Positions 37,911 through 46,684 are shown, counted from the first letter of the stretch. The stretch is DNA of 64,000 nt from Vreelandella populi (GCF_003989825.1 NZ_RZHE01000008.1:124001-188000); one strand, 5' to 3'. Numbers and translations: made by a program. The notes: generated by a model not told the origin, from the letters alone.

Positions 37911-39821
37911 ATGGACATTGAGCTACTCGAAATTCGCCAATTCATGGGCCAGTTTCCGCCCTTTGATGGGCTCTCCGATGAGCTGCTTGATGTCATAGCT
38001 GAGCGAGTAGAGGTCAGCTATTTCAAGACCGGCAGCGATATTCTGGTGCTCAACGATATTCTAAACGAGCTATGTTTTATAAGAAGCGGAGCCGTTGAAG
38101 TCTATCGTCGACAGGGCGAGCTCTATAACCGCCTGGGTGAAGGGGATATCTTTGGCCACTTCAGCTTATTGCGTAATCATAAGGTGCGCTTTCCGGCTCA
38201 GGCGATTGAAGACACGCTCATCTACTTCATCCCCAACGATGTCTTTCAGCGTCTTTGTGAAGAAGATGACGATTTTGCAGACTTTGTAGAGCTTGAACGG
38301 CCACGCCTTGAAACAGTTGCCGAACAGCAGAAAAAGTCCAATGACATGATGGTGACGCGTATCCGCAAGCTGGTAACGCGTTATCCGGTTATGGTCGAGG
38401 CCAGCACCACTCTACAGCAGGTGGCGAATCAAATCAGCGAGGCGCAGGCATCGGCGGCTATCGTGATCAAGGAGTGCTCGGGAAATCCCCGCTATAGCTT
38501 CCAGGACAGCGAAGGTCAGAAATGGCGCATGGAGGGGATTTTTACCGATAGCGATTTTCGGACCCGCGTAGTGGCAGAGGGGCTTTCGCCTCAGGCTGCG
38601 ATTGGCGATGTCGCATCGTCTCATCTGATTACCATTCAGTCAGATGCCTCAGTCTATGAGGCAATGCTTACCATGCTGCGCAATAACGTGCATCACTTGC
38701 CCGTCATCTACCGTCAGCGCCCGGTTGGAGTGGTGCATCTTTCCGATATCATTCGTTATGAAACCCACAGCGGACTCTATCTAGTCAGCAATATTTTTAA
38801 TCAATCCAGTGCCCAGGGTCTTGCCCGATTGGCGCCTGACGTACGTGCTGCCTTTGTCAGAATGGTGCAGGAAGGGGCTAATTCACAAATGGTCGGCAGT
38901 GCGCTTTCAACCATCGGGCGCAGTTTTACCCGTCGCTTGCTGGAACTCGCCGAGGCGGAGCTTGGCCCCCCGCCAGTGCCTTACTGCTTTATGGTTAATG
39001 GCTCGATGGCACGTAATGAGCAAAGCATTGTGACCGACCAGGATAATGCGCTCGTTCTGTCTGACGATTTTGTACCCAAAGAGCATGACGATTACTTTTA
39101 TGCGCTGGCCAAGTTTGTCAGCGACGGCCTGGATGCTTGCGGCTATACCTACTGCAAGGGCGATATCATGGCCACCAATACTCAATGGCGTCAGCCACTG
39201 AGCGTCTGGAAAGACTATTTTGAAGACTGGATTTCTAACCCCACGCCTAAAAAGCTACTGCAAAGTTCGATCTTCTTTGACCTGGACAGCATCTATGGCG
39301 AGGATCATTTCGTTGAAACCCTGCAGGATCTCGTCGCTAAAAGAGCCGCAGAATCCCCGCTGTTTCTAGCGGCCATGGCGCGCAATGCGCTCAATCGTAC
39401 CCCACCGCTTGGGTTTTTCCGCACCTTTGTGATGGAAAAAGACGGCAAGCATAATAATTCGATTAACTTGAAGCGGCGGGGTACTGCGCCCATGGTGGAT
39501 TTGATCCGCATCCATGCGCTGGCCTGTGGTTCAAAAGCCCAGAATACGTTTCAGCGGTTAAACGATATAAGCCAGACGCAGCTATTGGCGACCGGGGTTA
39601 GCGATAAGCTGAGCTATGCCTTTGAGTTTTTATGTATGTCACGGATACGCCACCAAATGATAGATATTCAGGAAGAGCGGGTGCCGGATAATAATATCGA
39701 GCCTGAAAACGTGGAGGATAGCGAACGGCATACGCTGAAAGATGCCTTTCAGGTGCTCAGCAATGCTCAGAAGTTTTTAAAATTCCGTTACCCCATGCCC
39801 GCGCAGCGGCCGAGGCAGTAA
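37911..39821 (+). CDS. cNMP-binding / CBS / DUF294 nucleotidyltransferase-like signalling protein
   Basis: A cytoplasmic protein of 636 residues with several domains in order: a cyclic-nucleotide-binding-like beta-barrel (about 20-125, 'ILVLNDILNELCFIRSGAVEVYRR', 'GEGDIFGHFSLL'), a pair of CBS domains (about 155-300, 'PVMVEASTTLQQVANQISEAQASAAIV', 'ITIQSDASVYEAMLTMLRNNVHHLPV'), a DUF294 putative nucleotidyltransferase ('VNGSMARNEQSIVTDQDNALV', compare GSxxRxE...D.D), and its helical C-terminal substrate-binding part. Start ATG 37911 follows TTAGGAGAATAC. Nucleotidyltransferase activity is family inference. Two bases separate it from the exonuclease gene, a recurrent pairing in Proteobacteria. 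Confidence 0.88.
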   Translation: MDIELLEIRQFMGQFPPFDGLSDELLDVIAERVEVSYFKTGSDILVLNDILNELCFIRSGAVEVYRRQGELYNRLGEGDIFGHFSLLRNHKVRFPAQAIEDTLIYFIPNDVFQRLCEEDDDFADFVELERPRLETVAEQQKKSNDMMVTRIRKLVTRYPVMVEASTTLQQVANQISEAQASAAIVIKECSGNPRYSFQDSEGQKWRMEGIFTDSDFRTRVVAEGLSPQAAIGDVASSHLITIQSDASVYEAMLTMLRNNVHHLPVIYRQRPVGVVHLSDIIRYETHSGLYLVSNIFNQSSAQGLARLAPDVRAAFVRMVQEGANSQMVGSALSTIGRSFTRRLLELAEAELGPPPVPYCFMVNGSMARNEQSIVTDQDNALVLSDDFVPKEHDDYFYALAKFVSDGLDACGYTYCKGDIMATNTQWRQPLSVWKDYFEDWISNPTPKKLLQSSIFFDLDSIYGEDHFVETLQDLVAKRAAESPLFLAAMARNALNRTPPLGFFRTFVMEKDGKHNNSINLKRRGTAPMVDLIRIHALACGSKAQNTFQRLNDISQTQLLATGVSDKLSYAFEFLCMSRIRHQMIDIQEERVPDNNIEPENVEDSERHTLKDAFQVLSNAQKFLKFRYPMPAQRPRQ

Positions 39822-39822
39822 T

Positions 39823-40548
39823 ATGCTAGGTATTCGTCCACGTCAGCGCGTCACCCAGTCCGACTGGGCCAACTACATGGCACAGCGCGGGCAGCAGGCA
39901 AAAGATGATGCTATCAAGCGGTTTTTCTCAACGCCGCTGCCTGCAAGCGATACGCCTATTTCCGATGTGCCCATGGTTGCGCTCGATATGGAAACTACCG
40001 GTTTGGATGAAGATCGCCATGCCATTGTCAGTATCGGGGTCGTGCCGTTTACGCTTGATCGCATAAAGCTTGCCGAAAGACGTTACTGGGTCGTCAACCC
40101 CACAAGGCCGTTGGCGGAAGCGTCAATCGCTTTTCATCACATCACTCATTCTGAAGTAGCCGAAGCGCCCGACCTGGATATTGTTTTGGATGAGCTGCTG
40201 GAAATGTTGGCAGGTCACCTGGTAGTCGTTCACTTTCGTAATATCGAGCGGCCTTTTCTTGATACCGCGATCAAGGCACGGCGTGGCGAAGGAGTGATGT
40301 TTCCCATGATTGATACGATGTCGCTTGAGGCAAGGCTGCATCGCCAGACGCTGTGGGCCCGCTTTCGCCGTTGGCTAGGGCGGCCGCCTGTCTCGATACG
40401 TTTAAACGCCAGTCGCGAACGCTATGGCCTGCCTAACTATCAGGGGCATCATGCGCTTATTGATGCGCTGGCAACGGCAGAGCTTCTGCAGGCGCAAATT
40501 GCCAACCATTACCGGCCCGATACGCCTTTAAAAGATCTGTGGTGTTAA
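39823..40548 (+). CDS. DEDDh 3'-5' exonuclease (DnaQ-like)
   Basis: An exonuclease of 241 residues similar to the DNA polymerase III epsilon family. Exo I 'VALDMETTGLDEDRHAIVSIG' has the two acidic residues, Exo II is around 'AGHLVVVHFRNIERPFLD' (Asn-Ile where His-Asn is common), and Exo III-epsilon 'NYQGHHALIDALATAELLQ' supplies His and Asp. The N-terminal 50 residues are not conserved. Function is not known; together with the upstream CBS/DUF294 protein it forms a two-gene unit. Not the replicative proofreading subunit, which is normally elsewhere (near rnhA). Confidence 0.85.
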   Translation: MLGIRPRQRVTQSDWANYMAQRGQQAKDDAIKRFFSTPLPASDTPISDVPMVALDMETTGLDEDRHAIVSIGVVPFTLDRIKLAERRYWVVNPTRPLAEASIAFHHITHSEVAEAPDLDIVLDELLEMLAGHLVVVHFRNIERPFLDTAIKARRGEGVMFPMIDTMSLEARLHRQTLWARFRRWLGRPPVSIRLNASRERYGLPNYQGHHALIDALATAELLQAQIANHYRPDTPLKDLWC

Positions 40549-40562
40549 CCTATAGCTACAAA

Positions 40563-40592
40563 AAAACGGGCAGCCAATTGGCTGCCCGTTGA
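40563..40592. terminator. Bidirectional terminator between exonuclease and BCCT genes
   Basis: A 26-base perfect palindrome AACGGGCAGCCAATTGGCTGCCCGTT with a preceding A-run; the A-run gives a T-run only on the minus strand, so it serves the BCCT gene best. Confidence 0.8.
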
Positions 40593-40613
40593 TTAAGTGC
40601 AAGCTGACAAGGA

Positions 40614-42254
40614 TTATGCGGACCTTGGCTCGCTCATCAAGCCTTTAACAATCGCATAGCAGGCGACCAGCAGAATGATGGTGAATGGGAACCCGGTGGA
40701 AACCGCCATGGTTTGTAAGGCTGTCAACCCGCCACCCAGCAATAGCGCAATGGCAATGGCGCCTTCAATAATCGCCCAGAAAACACGCTGTGGCGTTGGT
40801 GCATCCACTTTGCCGCCCGCCGTGATTGAGTCAATCACGAGAGAGCCTGAATCGGATGAGGTCACAAAGAAGATAATTACCAGCAGAATCGCGATGAAAG
40901 AAGTGATTTGTGACAGCGGTAACTGCTCCAGCATGATGAACAGCTGCAGGTCGACGCCCGCATCGCGCACAGCGCTAATGCCTTGGCTCACATATTGATC
41001 AATTGCCGTGCCGCCAAAGGTGGTCATCCAGAGAACCGATACCACTGACGGTATAATAAGTACGGAAATCAAAAACTCTCGAACCGTGCGGCCACGTGAT
41101 ACGCGGGCGATAAACATGCCGACGTACGGTGACCAGGAGATCCACCATGCCCAGTAGAAGGCGGTCCAACCTTGGCTGAAGTTAGCATCTTCTCGGCCAA
41201 ACGGGTTTGAAAGCGCGGTGAAATTAGCCGCATAGCTCCACAGGTTTTCAAAGAAACCCGTCGCAATGAACAGGGTCGGGCCTACTGCAATCACAAAGAA
41301 CAGCAGTAACGCCGCCATGGCGATGTTGATTTTGGAGAGCAGCTGTACGCCCTTATCGACGCCGGCAACGATGGATGCGATAGCTACTAGTGTAATACCG
41401 ACGATCAACAGGATCATCGTGATGTCGCCTTCAGGCGCGCCAAACAGATAGGTTAGGCCTGCAGCCGCCTGGCTAGCGCCTAGCCCCAATGAAGTGGCCA
41501 AACCAAATAGCGAAGCAAATACCGCCAGAATATCAATTACGTGGCCTGGCCACCCCCAAACGCGCTCGCCCAGAATAGGGTAGAACACCGAACGCATGGA
41601 AAGCGGTAAACCCTTGTTGAACGAGAACAGGGCCAGCGAAAGTGCCACAATTGCGTAAATCGCCCAAGGGTGAAGGCCCCAATGGTAAATAGTCGCTGCC
41701 ATGGCAAGCGACGTGGCTGCTGCAGCATTCCCCTCAGCGCCTCCCAGTGGTGCCCAACTGTCACCATCAAGCGAGGTTCCGAAGTGGGTGAGTGGCTCAT
41801 TCACGCCAAAGAACATCAAGCCAATGCCCATGCCCGCGGCAAACAGCATCGAGAACCAACCCATATAGGTATAGTCGGGTTTGGCGTCAGCCCCGCCAAG
41901 ACGTATTTTACCCAGCGGGGAAAAAATTAAGCCAATACATAAAATAACGAATATGTTGGCAGCAGTAATAAAGAACCAGGACAGATTGCCGGTCAAGAAG
42001 CTGAAAATAGCATCATATATCGGCGCAATAGTGTCTTGCAGCGCCAGCGTTAACACTACAAATATCAGTACAACAACCGCCGAGATGCTGAATACCTTGC
42101 CATGCAGGTCAAGGTCAAAGCCCATTCTATTGGTCGTAATATTATCTTGGCCGATAACGTAATCGGTATCGATCAGGTTCGCTGCCCCCTCAGGAGCAGG
42201 AATGCCCTCTGAGCCCGGTTCATCCGGGGAATGATTAGGTTCTTGCTTATCCAC
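40614..42254 (-). CDS. BCCT-family osmolyte transporter
   Basis: A Na+- or H+-coupled carrier for betaine, choline, carnitine or a similar compound; 546 residues and twelve predicted TM helices. The family signature is 'WTAFYWAWWISWSPYVGMFIARVSRGRTVREF', with the Trp-rich betaine box 'WAWWISWSPYVG'. 'MGIGLMFFGVNEPLTHF' is also conserved. A GTG start at 42254 with GGAGAGG five bases upstream is preferred; a longer frame from GTG 42284 has no ribosome site. It is downstream of a glycine-betaine-type ABC gene set in the same direction. Substrate not deducible beyond this class. Confidence 0.93.
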   Translation of the reverse strand: MDKQEPNHSPDEPGSEGIPAPEGAANLIDTDYVIGQDNITTNRMGFDLDLHGKVFSISAVVVLIFVVLTLALQDTIAPIYDAIFSFLTGNLSWFFITAANIFVILCIGLIFSPLGKIRLGGADAKPDYTYMGWFSMLFAAGMGIGLMFFGVNEPLTHFGTSLDGDSWAPLGGAEGNAAAATSLAMAATIYHWGLHPWAIYAIVALSLALFSFNKGLPLSMRSVFYPILGERVWGWPGHVIDILAVFASLFGLATSLGLGASQAAAGLTYLFGAPEGDITMILLIVGITLVAIASIVAGVDKGVQLLSKINIAMAALLLFFVIAVGPTLFIATGFFENLWSYAANFTALSNPFGREDANFSQGWTAFYWAWWISWSPYVGMFIARVSRGRTVREFLISVLIIPSVVSVLWMTTFGGTAIDQYVSQGISAVRDAGVDLQLFIMLEQLPLSQITSFIAILLVIIFFVTSSDSGSLVIDSITAGGKVDAPTPQRVFWAIIEGAIAIALLLGGGLTALQTMAVSTGFPFTIILLVACYAIVKGLMSEPRSA

Positions 42255-42383
42255 GAGTGCCTCTCCGTTTTGATTAGAAAACACGCGCGTATGCGTCGTG
42301 TAGCTTTGATTAACTATATATTAACAAACATTGTATTGATGTTTTTTTGATCGTATTTTTTGTATAACTTTTTTTAAGCAAAC

Positions 42384-42415
42384 GTGCCGGCTACAGCGTT
42401 TACTGCAACCGGCAC
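42384..42415 (-). terminator. Hairpin between the OpuAC-type gene and the BCCT gene
   Basis: GTGCCGG and CCGGCAC form a 7-bp stem with an inner CAG/CTG pairing, 15 bases downstream of the binding-protein stop. The tail after the stem is AT-rich but without a clean T-run. It could separate the ABC transcript from the BCCT gene. Confidence 0.5.
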
Positions 42416-42429
42416 ACGATAGATAGCGG

Positions 42430-43302
42430 TTAGCTATCTAGCCACTGCTCTACAATATCCTGATTATCTTCTACCCATTGCTTGGCGTTATCGTAAGGAT
42501 CACTGCCTTCTTCCTGATTCATCAGCATGACTTCGCCCATTTGCTCAGGGGTCCATTCAAAGGCATCAAGAATCGCATACGCTTCCGGCATATCGTCTTC
42601 GAAACCGCTACGTACCACAGTATGGATCTGTTCGGCACCACCGAACACGTTCTCAGGATCATCCAGATATTTAAGATCCCAGCGGGCGAACATCCAATGG
42701 GGTGTCCAACTGGTGACCACAATATCTTCTTCGTTATTAATAGCATTGCTAAGTGCGGCTACCATGGTGGCGTCACTGCCGCTACGTAAGCGAAGATCAA
42801 GATCATAGGTATCCACGACTTCTTCGGCCAGCCCCATCAGGCCTGCACCGGGGTCAATACCGATGATCTCGCTATTGAACGAATCGGCGTTATCGTTAAG
42901 CTCGGCGATCGAGTCAACGTCTGTGTAAGAGGGTACAACAAGGCCAAGCTTTGTGCCGTCCAGGTTGGGGCCTAAGTCCTCAACCTTGTCGCCAATACGT
43001 TGCATGTATTCAGCATGGGTTGTGGGTAACCATGCCGCCACGATGGCATCGGCGTCGCCTGTTGAGAGTGCCTGGAACATGGCAGCCGCCGAAAGAGATG
43101 TCATTTCAACGTCAAAGCCAGCCTGCTCAAGTACCGCAGCAATAACGTTGGTAGAGGCCACTTCTGATGACCACTCGACATACGCTAGGTTAACCGTACC
43201 CTGATCCTGTGCCTGAGTAGTTCCACTGATGGCTAAACCAGACCCTGCAATGAGTACTGCCGAGGCCAGCCGTATACGACGATTCAACATATGCGTTTTC
43301 AT
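42430..43302 (-). CDS. Glycine betaine-type ABC substrate-binding protein (OpuAC family)
   Basis: A periplasmic type-2 binding protein of 290 residues; signal peptide cut near 'SGTTQAQDQG'. The mature N-terminus 'VNLAYVEWSSEVASTNVIAAVLEQAGFDV' and 'DADAIVAAWLPTTHAEYM' are typical of OpuAC-type proteins that bind quaternary amines. Trp residues in 'YVEWS', 'VAAWLP' and 'VVTSWTPHWMFARWDLK' may line a cation-pi box; the 'SWTPHW' motif occurs in glycine-betaine/proline-betaine binders. It follows the proV-proW genes across a 148-base gap with a small hairpin, so it is probably part of the same import system. Confidence 0.9.
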   Translation of the reverse strand: MKTHMLNRRIRLASAVLIAGSGLAISGTTQAQDQGTVNLAYVEWSSEVASTNVIAAVLEQAGFDVEMTSLSAAAMFQALSTGDADAIVAAWLPTTHAEYMQRIGDKVEDLGPNLDGTKLGLVVPSYTDVDSIAELNDNADSFNSEIIGIDPGAGLMGLAEEVVDTYDLDLRLRSGSDATMVAALSNAINNEEDIVVTSWTPHWMFARWDLKYLDDPENVFGGAEQIHTVVRSGFEDDMPEAYAILDAFEWTPEQMGEVMLMNQEEGSDPYDNAKQWVEDNQDIVEQWLDS

Positions 43303-43450
43303 TCACTTGCTCCCTTTTGTCATTATCGCCTTGATAAAAATTGTATTAGGCGATTTCAGCATGGTCGTGAAAATCAATCCCATCAAGTCAAGCAGGCTGA
43401 TAGTGCGCTTAACTCGACGTGCATGGTGCTCTCTAAAGGCTGTGGTCAGC
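43303..43450 (-). other. Intercistronic gap between proW and its binding protein
   Basis: No gene seen. It contains AGGCTG-TGGT-CAGCCT (43437-43452), a perfect 6-bp hairpin overlapping the proW stop, which may partly block transcription or mark an RNA-processing site. The gap leaves room for a second promoter for the binding protein. Confidence 0.4.
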
Positions 43451-44281
43451 CTATTTGGATGTTTTGCGAACTGACTGGGTCAAACGATCCAGCAGCATGG
43501 CCAGAATAACGACCGCAATACCTGCCTCAAAACCGTCGCCGGGGCGAAGACGCTGGATGGCACGCCATACTTCGCTGCCTAAACCATCCGCGCCGATCAT
43601 GGCAGCAATAACCACCATGGAGAGGGCCAGCATGATGGTCTGGTTGATACCTGCCATTACCGTCGGTAGCGAAAGCGGCAACTGCACTTTAAACAGCTTC
43701 TGACTACGGGTCGCGCCGTAAGAGTCGGCGGCCTCAATCAGCTCAACAGGCACCTGGCGAATACCCAGCGTTGTGAAGCGGATGGCGGGCGGCATGGAGA
43801 ATATTACCGTGGCAAAAATGGCCGATACCGAGCCAATACCAAAAAACGGGATGGCGGGTATTAGATAAACGAACGCGGGCATGGTCTGCATAAAATCGAG
43901 GGCCGGCATGATCACGCGGTAAAGCCGTTCTGACAGCGCGGCTGCAATGCCAACAGGAAGCGCGATAATGACCGCTACCAGCGTTGCAATGACCACCAGG
44001 GTCAAGGTCTCGATCATCGGGTTCCAAAGACCCAGGTTCCAGATTAATGCCAGGCCTGCCGCGCCACCAATGGCAAGCCGGGGGCCGGAAAGTTTCCAGC
44101 AAAGAAGGGCGATAATGGCCAAAAGCGCCCATTCCGGCAGCCACATCAAGCCATCGTTCAAGCTGTTGATACCGGTTTGGGTAAAGCGCGAAATACCCCG
44201 AGTAACAACCGAGTACTCACTTGTTAACCAGTTAAGGCCGGTTTCGATCCAACTGCCCAGAGGAAGACGAGGGATTTCCAT
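43451..44281 (-). CDS. proW: Glycine betaine/proline ABC transporter permease
   Basis: An inner-membrane permease of 276 residues with about six TM helices. The EAA loop for contact with the ATPase is seen in 'ELIEAADSYGATRSQKLFKVQLPLSLPTVMAGINQTIMLALSMVV'. The family hallmark 'DFMQTMPAFVYLIPAIPFFGIG' is present. E. coli ProW has a longer N-terminal extension; here only about 50 residues precede the first helices. Start ATG 44281 overlaps the last base of the proV stop (TAATG), indicating coupled translation. Confidence 0.94.
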   Translation of the reverse strand: MEIPRLPLGSWIETGLNWLTSEYSVVTRGISRFTQTGINSLNDGLMWLPEWALLAIIALLCWKLSGPRLAIGGAAGLALIWNLGLWNPMIETLTLVVIATLVAVIIALPVGIAAALSERLYRVIMPALDFMQTMPAFVYLIPAIPFFGIGSVSAIFATVIFSMPPAIRFTTLGIRQVPVELIEAADSYGATRSQKLFKVQLPLSLPTVMAGINQTIMLALSMVVIAAMIGADGLGSEVWRAIQRLRPGDGFEAGIAVVILAMLLDRLTQSVRKTSK

Positions 44282-45483
44282 TACTGCTCTCCTGCTTTGG
44301 CCAGTTCATCCAGTACGGCGCCTTTCACCACAACGCCCTGCAGCCGATGCTGTTCGTCTATAACGGCAATGGGAAAGCTCTTTTCACTAAACATGGTAAA
44401 CAGATGATGCAAGGGCTCATCAGGTGGCACTTTGCAAAAGTCCTGGGTCAGGTAGCCGGAAATGCTTTCAGCACCTTCCTGAATGGCAGTGTTAGCGGCT
44501 TCCGCCTCAAGCAGGCCAAGTAATTGACGGTCACGGTCAGTCACGTAGATGGAATCAAGCGCATGCTCGCGCATGCGATGCAGCGCAGTACGCGGGCCGT
44601 CGCTATCTCGCGCCGTGGTGCGCAGTGGGCGCATGGCGCTTGCGGCGGTTAACACGCGTGAGCGGTCTACGCCTTCGATAAAACGGCGCACGTAGTCATT
44701 GGCAGGTTGAGTGAGAATTTCTTCTGGGGTACCTATTTGGACCACTTCGCCATCTTTAAGCAGCACGATGCGGTCACCGATATTAAGTGCTTCGTCTAAG
44801 TCGTGGGTGATAAAGACGGTCGTTTTCTGCATTCTGGTTTGAAGCTGCAAAAGTTCCTGCTGCATATCCTTACGAATCAAAGGATCAAGCGCCGAAAAGG
44901 CTTCGTCCATCAACAGTACGCTGGCATCGTTGGCAAGTGCTCGCGCCAACCCAACGCGTTGCTGCATACCACCAGAGAGCTGATTAGGGTAAGCATCCTC
45001 CCAACCTTCCAGACCTACCTGTTTAAGAGCGGTATGGGCGATCTGCTTGCGCTCTGCCTTGGCAATACCTCGAATCTCCAGGCCAAACTCGGCGTTTTGC
45101 TGCACCGTGCGGTGGGGGAAGAGCGCAAAATTTTGAAATACCATGGAAAAATGCCGACGGCGACATGCTAATAAAGCCTTTTCGCCTAGCGTAGGAATAT
45201 TCTCCCCATCAATGATGATTTCGCCTTCCGTGGTATCAATCAGGCGGTTGAGGCAACGAATCAGGGTAGATTTGCCCGAGCCCGAAAGCCCCATGATGAC
45301 CAGTAGCTCACCTTCATAAACATCGAAGGAAATATTGGAAAGACCCAACGTCTGACCTGTTTTTTCCAGAATATCAGAGCGCTTTAATCCCTGGTCGCGT
45401 AGCGCCAAGGCTTTTTTCGGCTGTTTGCCAAATACCTTACTCAAGCCGCGTACTTTAATTTTAACAGGACGCTGGTCAACCAT
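44281..45483 (-). CDS. proV: Glycine betaine/proline ABC transporter ATP-binding protein with CBS domains
   Basis: ATPase of 400 residues of the osmolyte importer. Walker A 'VIMGLSGSGKSTLIRCLNRLI', signature 'QLSGGMQQRVGLARALA', Walker B 'VLLMDEAFSALDPLIRKDMQ' and the switch His in 'VFITHDLDEAL' are intact. The N-terminus has the ProV-type 'LSKVFGKQPKKALALRDQGLKRSDILEKTG' element. Two CBS motifs fill the C-terminus (about 270-400), which in related systems sense ionic strength or cyclic-di-AMP. A 10-bp inverted repeat lies 27-86 bases upstream of the start. Confidence 0.96.
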   Translation of the reverse strand: MVDQRPVKIKVRGLSKVFGKQPKKALALRDQGLKRSDILEKTGQTLGLSNISFDVYEGELLVIMGLSGSGKSTLIRCLNRLIDTTEGEIIIDGENIPTLGEKALLACRRRHFSMVFQNFALFPHRTVQQNAEFGLEIRGIAKAERKQIAHTALKQVGLEGWEDAYPNQLSGGMQQRVGLARALANDASVLLMDEAFSALDPLIRKDMQQELLQLQTRMQKTTVFITHDLDEALNIGDRIVLLKDGEVVQIGTPEEILTQPANDYVRRFIEGVDRSRVLTAASAMRPLRTTARDSDGPRTALHRMREHALDSIYVTDRDRQLLGLLEAEAANTAIQEGAESISGYLTQDFCKVPPDEPLHHLFTMFSEKSFPIAVIDEQHRLQGVVVKGAVLDELAKAGEQ

Positions 45484-45845
45484 TGGCTATGCCTTTTATT
45501 AGTAGTAGGCACTTTGTGTGACCGCTTTTCATTACTCAATGCCTGCTATAAAAAGCAGCCACACAAAGTACTCATAAATAAAAAATAGTTTTTTAATAGT
45601 TAATTATTAGAAAATATTATACATAAATGCATTGGTTGTGTCACAACGCCTCTTTCAACGCTGCCAACAAATGCCACATGTGCCATTTTTTACCCGGGCT
45701 ACGGTCTTGGTCAGTATTTTATTTTTTTAATAGGTAACTGTTTTTAAAGTGCTTTATTGATTAATTTCAAGAATTGGTGTGATGCATGCAGAGTATAGGA
45801 TAGCAGTTCAGGATATTTGCACAGGACGCCATGGAGGTAGAATTT
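45484..45845. other. Divergent intergenic region with an inverted repeat and AT-rich island
   Basis: About 360 bases between proV (minus) and a small lipoprotein gene (plus). It contains ACTTTGTGTG (45511-45520) repeated inverted as CACACAAAGT (45560-45569), with a smaller nested CTGCT/AGCAG hairpin between the arms. An AT-rich stretch (about 45570-45640) follows. No gene, riboswitch or perfect sigma-70 promoter was recognised. Upstream regions of osmotically controlled transporters often contain such features. Confidence 0.55.
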
Positions 45846-46235
45846 ATGGACAAGCATGTAAACGTAAAAATGAAACGCCCGCGTATACTTTCACTGTGCA
45901 TGGCAGCTACGGCTGCAAGTGTTCTTCTCCTTGCAGGCTGTGGTGACAATGGCGAAGAAGAAATGCCGCCTGCGCAGCAGCCTGAATCTATGGACCAAGG
46001 TGCAGTTTCGCCACTCGAGACAGATGACACAGTCACTCAGGAACCTGCCGGTAATTCCCCTACAGGCCAAGCAGGCTCAACAGCTGATGATGCACCCGTT
46101 CCGCAAGAGTCTATGCAGCCTGAGGACGAAGCTCGTGAGAACCCAGTAAATGAAGAGCCCGGATTTGGAGAGGGTACGGACCCGATGCCAGGCGCCAATG
46201 AAGAAAATGATGACGAGCTAACTAGCGGCCAGTAA
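45846..46235 (+). CDS. Small acidic lipoprotein
   Basis: A lipoprotein precursor of 129 residues with signal sequence and lipobox LLAGC (about residues 28-32). The mature part is Pro/Glu/Gln/Asp-rich with little predicted structure ('EEEMPPAQQPESMDQ', 'EENDDELTSGQ'). No known domain. ATG 45846 is preferred because GGAGG sits eight bases upstream; ATG 45831 is in frame but would bury that site. It is divergent from proV. It resembles in style the second small lipoprotein at 46454; no function is proposed. Confidence 0.75.
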   Translation: MDKHVNVKMKRPRILSLCMAATAASVLLLAGCGDNGEEEMPPAQQPESMDQGAVSPLETDDTVTQEPAGNSPTGQAGSTADDAPVPQESMQPEDEARENPVNEEPGFGEGTDPMPGANEENDDELTSGQ

Positions 46236-46253
46236 CCGTTCAACGATCCCTAC

Positions 46254-46310
46254 GATGATAAGCCGCTTCAGCTGTTCGTTCCCTGCGGCTGCTCCACACG
46301 GTTTATCATC
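46254..46310 (+). ncRNA. Structured RNA-like element ahead of a terminator
   Basis: GATGATAAGCCG (46254-46265) pairs with CGGTTTATCATC (46299-46310): 12 bp with one G-U, enclosing a 33-base loop with its own CAGC/GCTG stem. It is followed after four bases by a strong intrinsic terminator (46315-46339). This long-range stem plus terminator is the form of a small RNA or a stable 3' UTR element of the lipoprotein mRNA. No promoter of its own was identified, so the 3' UTR reading is equally likely. Confidence 0.4.
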
Positions 46311-46314
46311 CTTC

Positions 46315-46339
46315 CCCCCGCGCTTGCGGGGGTTTTTTT
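46315..46339 (+). terminator. Strong intrinsic terminator
   Basis: CCCCCGC - GCTT - GCGGGGG followed by seven T. It ends the transcript of the first small lipoprotein and the structured element before it. Confidence 0.93.
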
Positions 46340-46453
46340 ATCTTTGATTCCTTATTTGCCTAATATCGGTCAGCGCCTTGCAACACCAGGGGGCTTGGCT
46401 ATGTTGATAAGGGTGAATACTCATATCCACTATGATAAGCAAAGGAGAGCGGC

Positions 46454-46654
46454 ATGGTGATACTGAATAAATATCGCATCAAGGCACTATTACTGGCCTT
46501 CATCTGTGCCTTCAGTACGGTTTTATTGGTAGGCTGCGGAGAAGATAATCCCCCGAATGAAAATGCTCAACCTGAGCCTGAAGAGCCGCTAAACCAGGGG
46601 CCGATGGCAAATGACGATAACAATGGTATACCGCCAACAGAAGATGGCACCTGA
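46454..46654 (+). CDS. Second very small acidic lipoprotein
   Basis: A lipoprotein of 66 residues with signal sequence and lipobox LLVGC (about residues 24-28); the mature part is only about 39 residues, 'GEDNPPNENAQPEPEEPLN' followed by an Asp/Asn-rich tail. The ribosome site AAAGGAGAG is good. No domain recognised. It resembles the upstream 129-residue lipoprotein in signal, GCG(D/E)(N/D) start of the mature part and acidic-Pro composition, so the two may be paralogs. A terminator follows at 46685. Confidence 0.72.
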   Translation: MVILNKYRIKALLLAFICAFSTVLLVGCGEDNPPNENAQPEPEEPLNQGPMANDDNNGIPPTEDGT

Positions 46655-46684
46655 TCCATTAAGTAAAAAAGGTCCATTAAGTGA

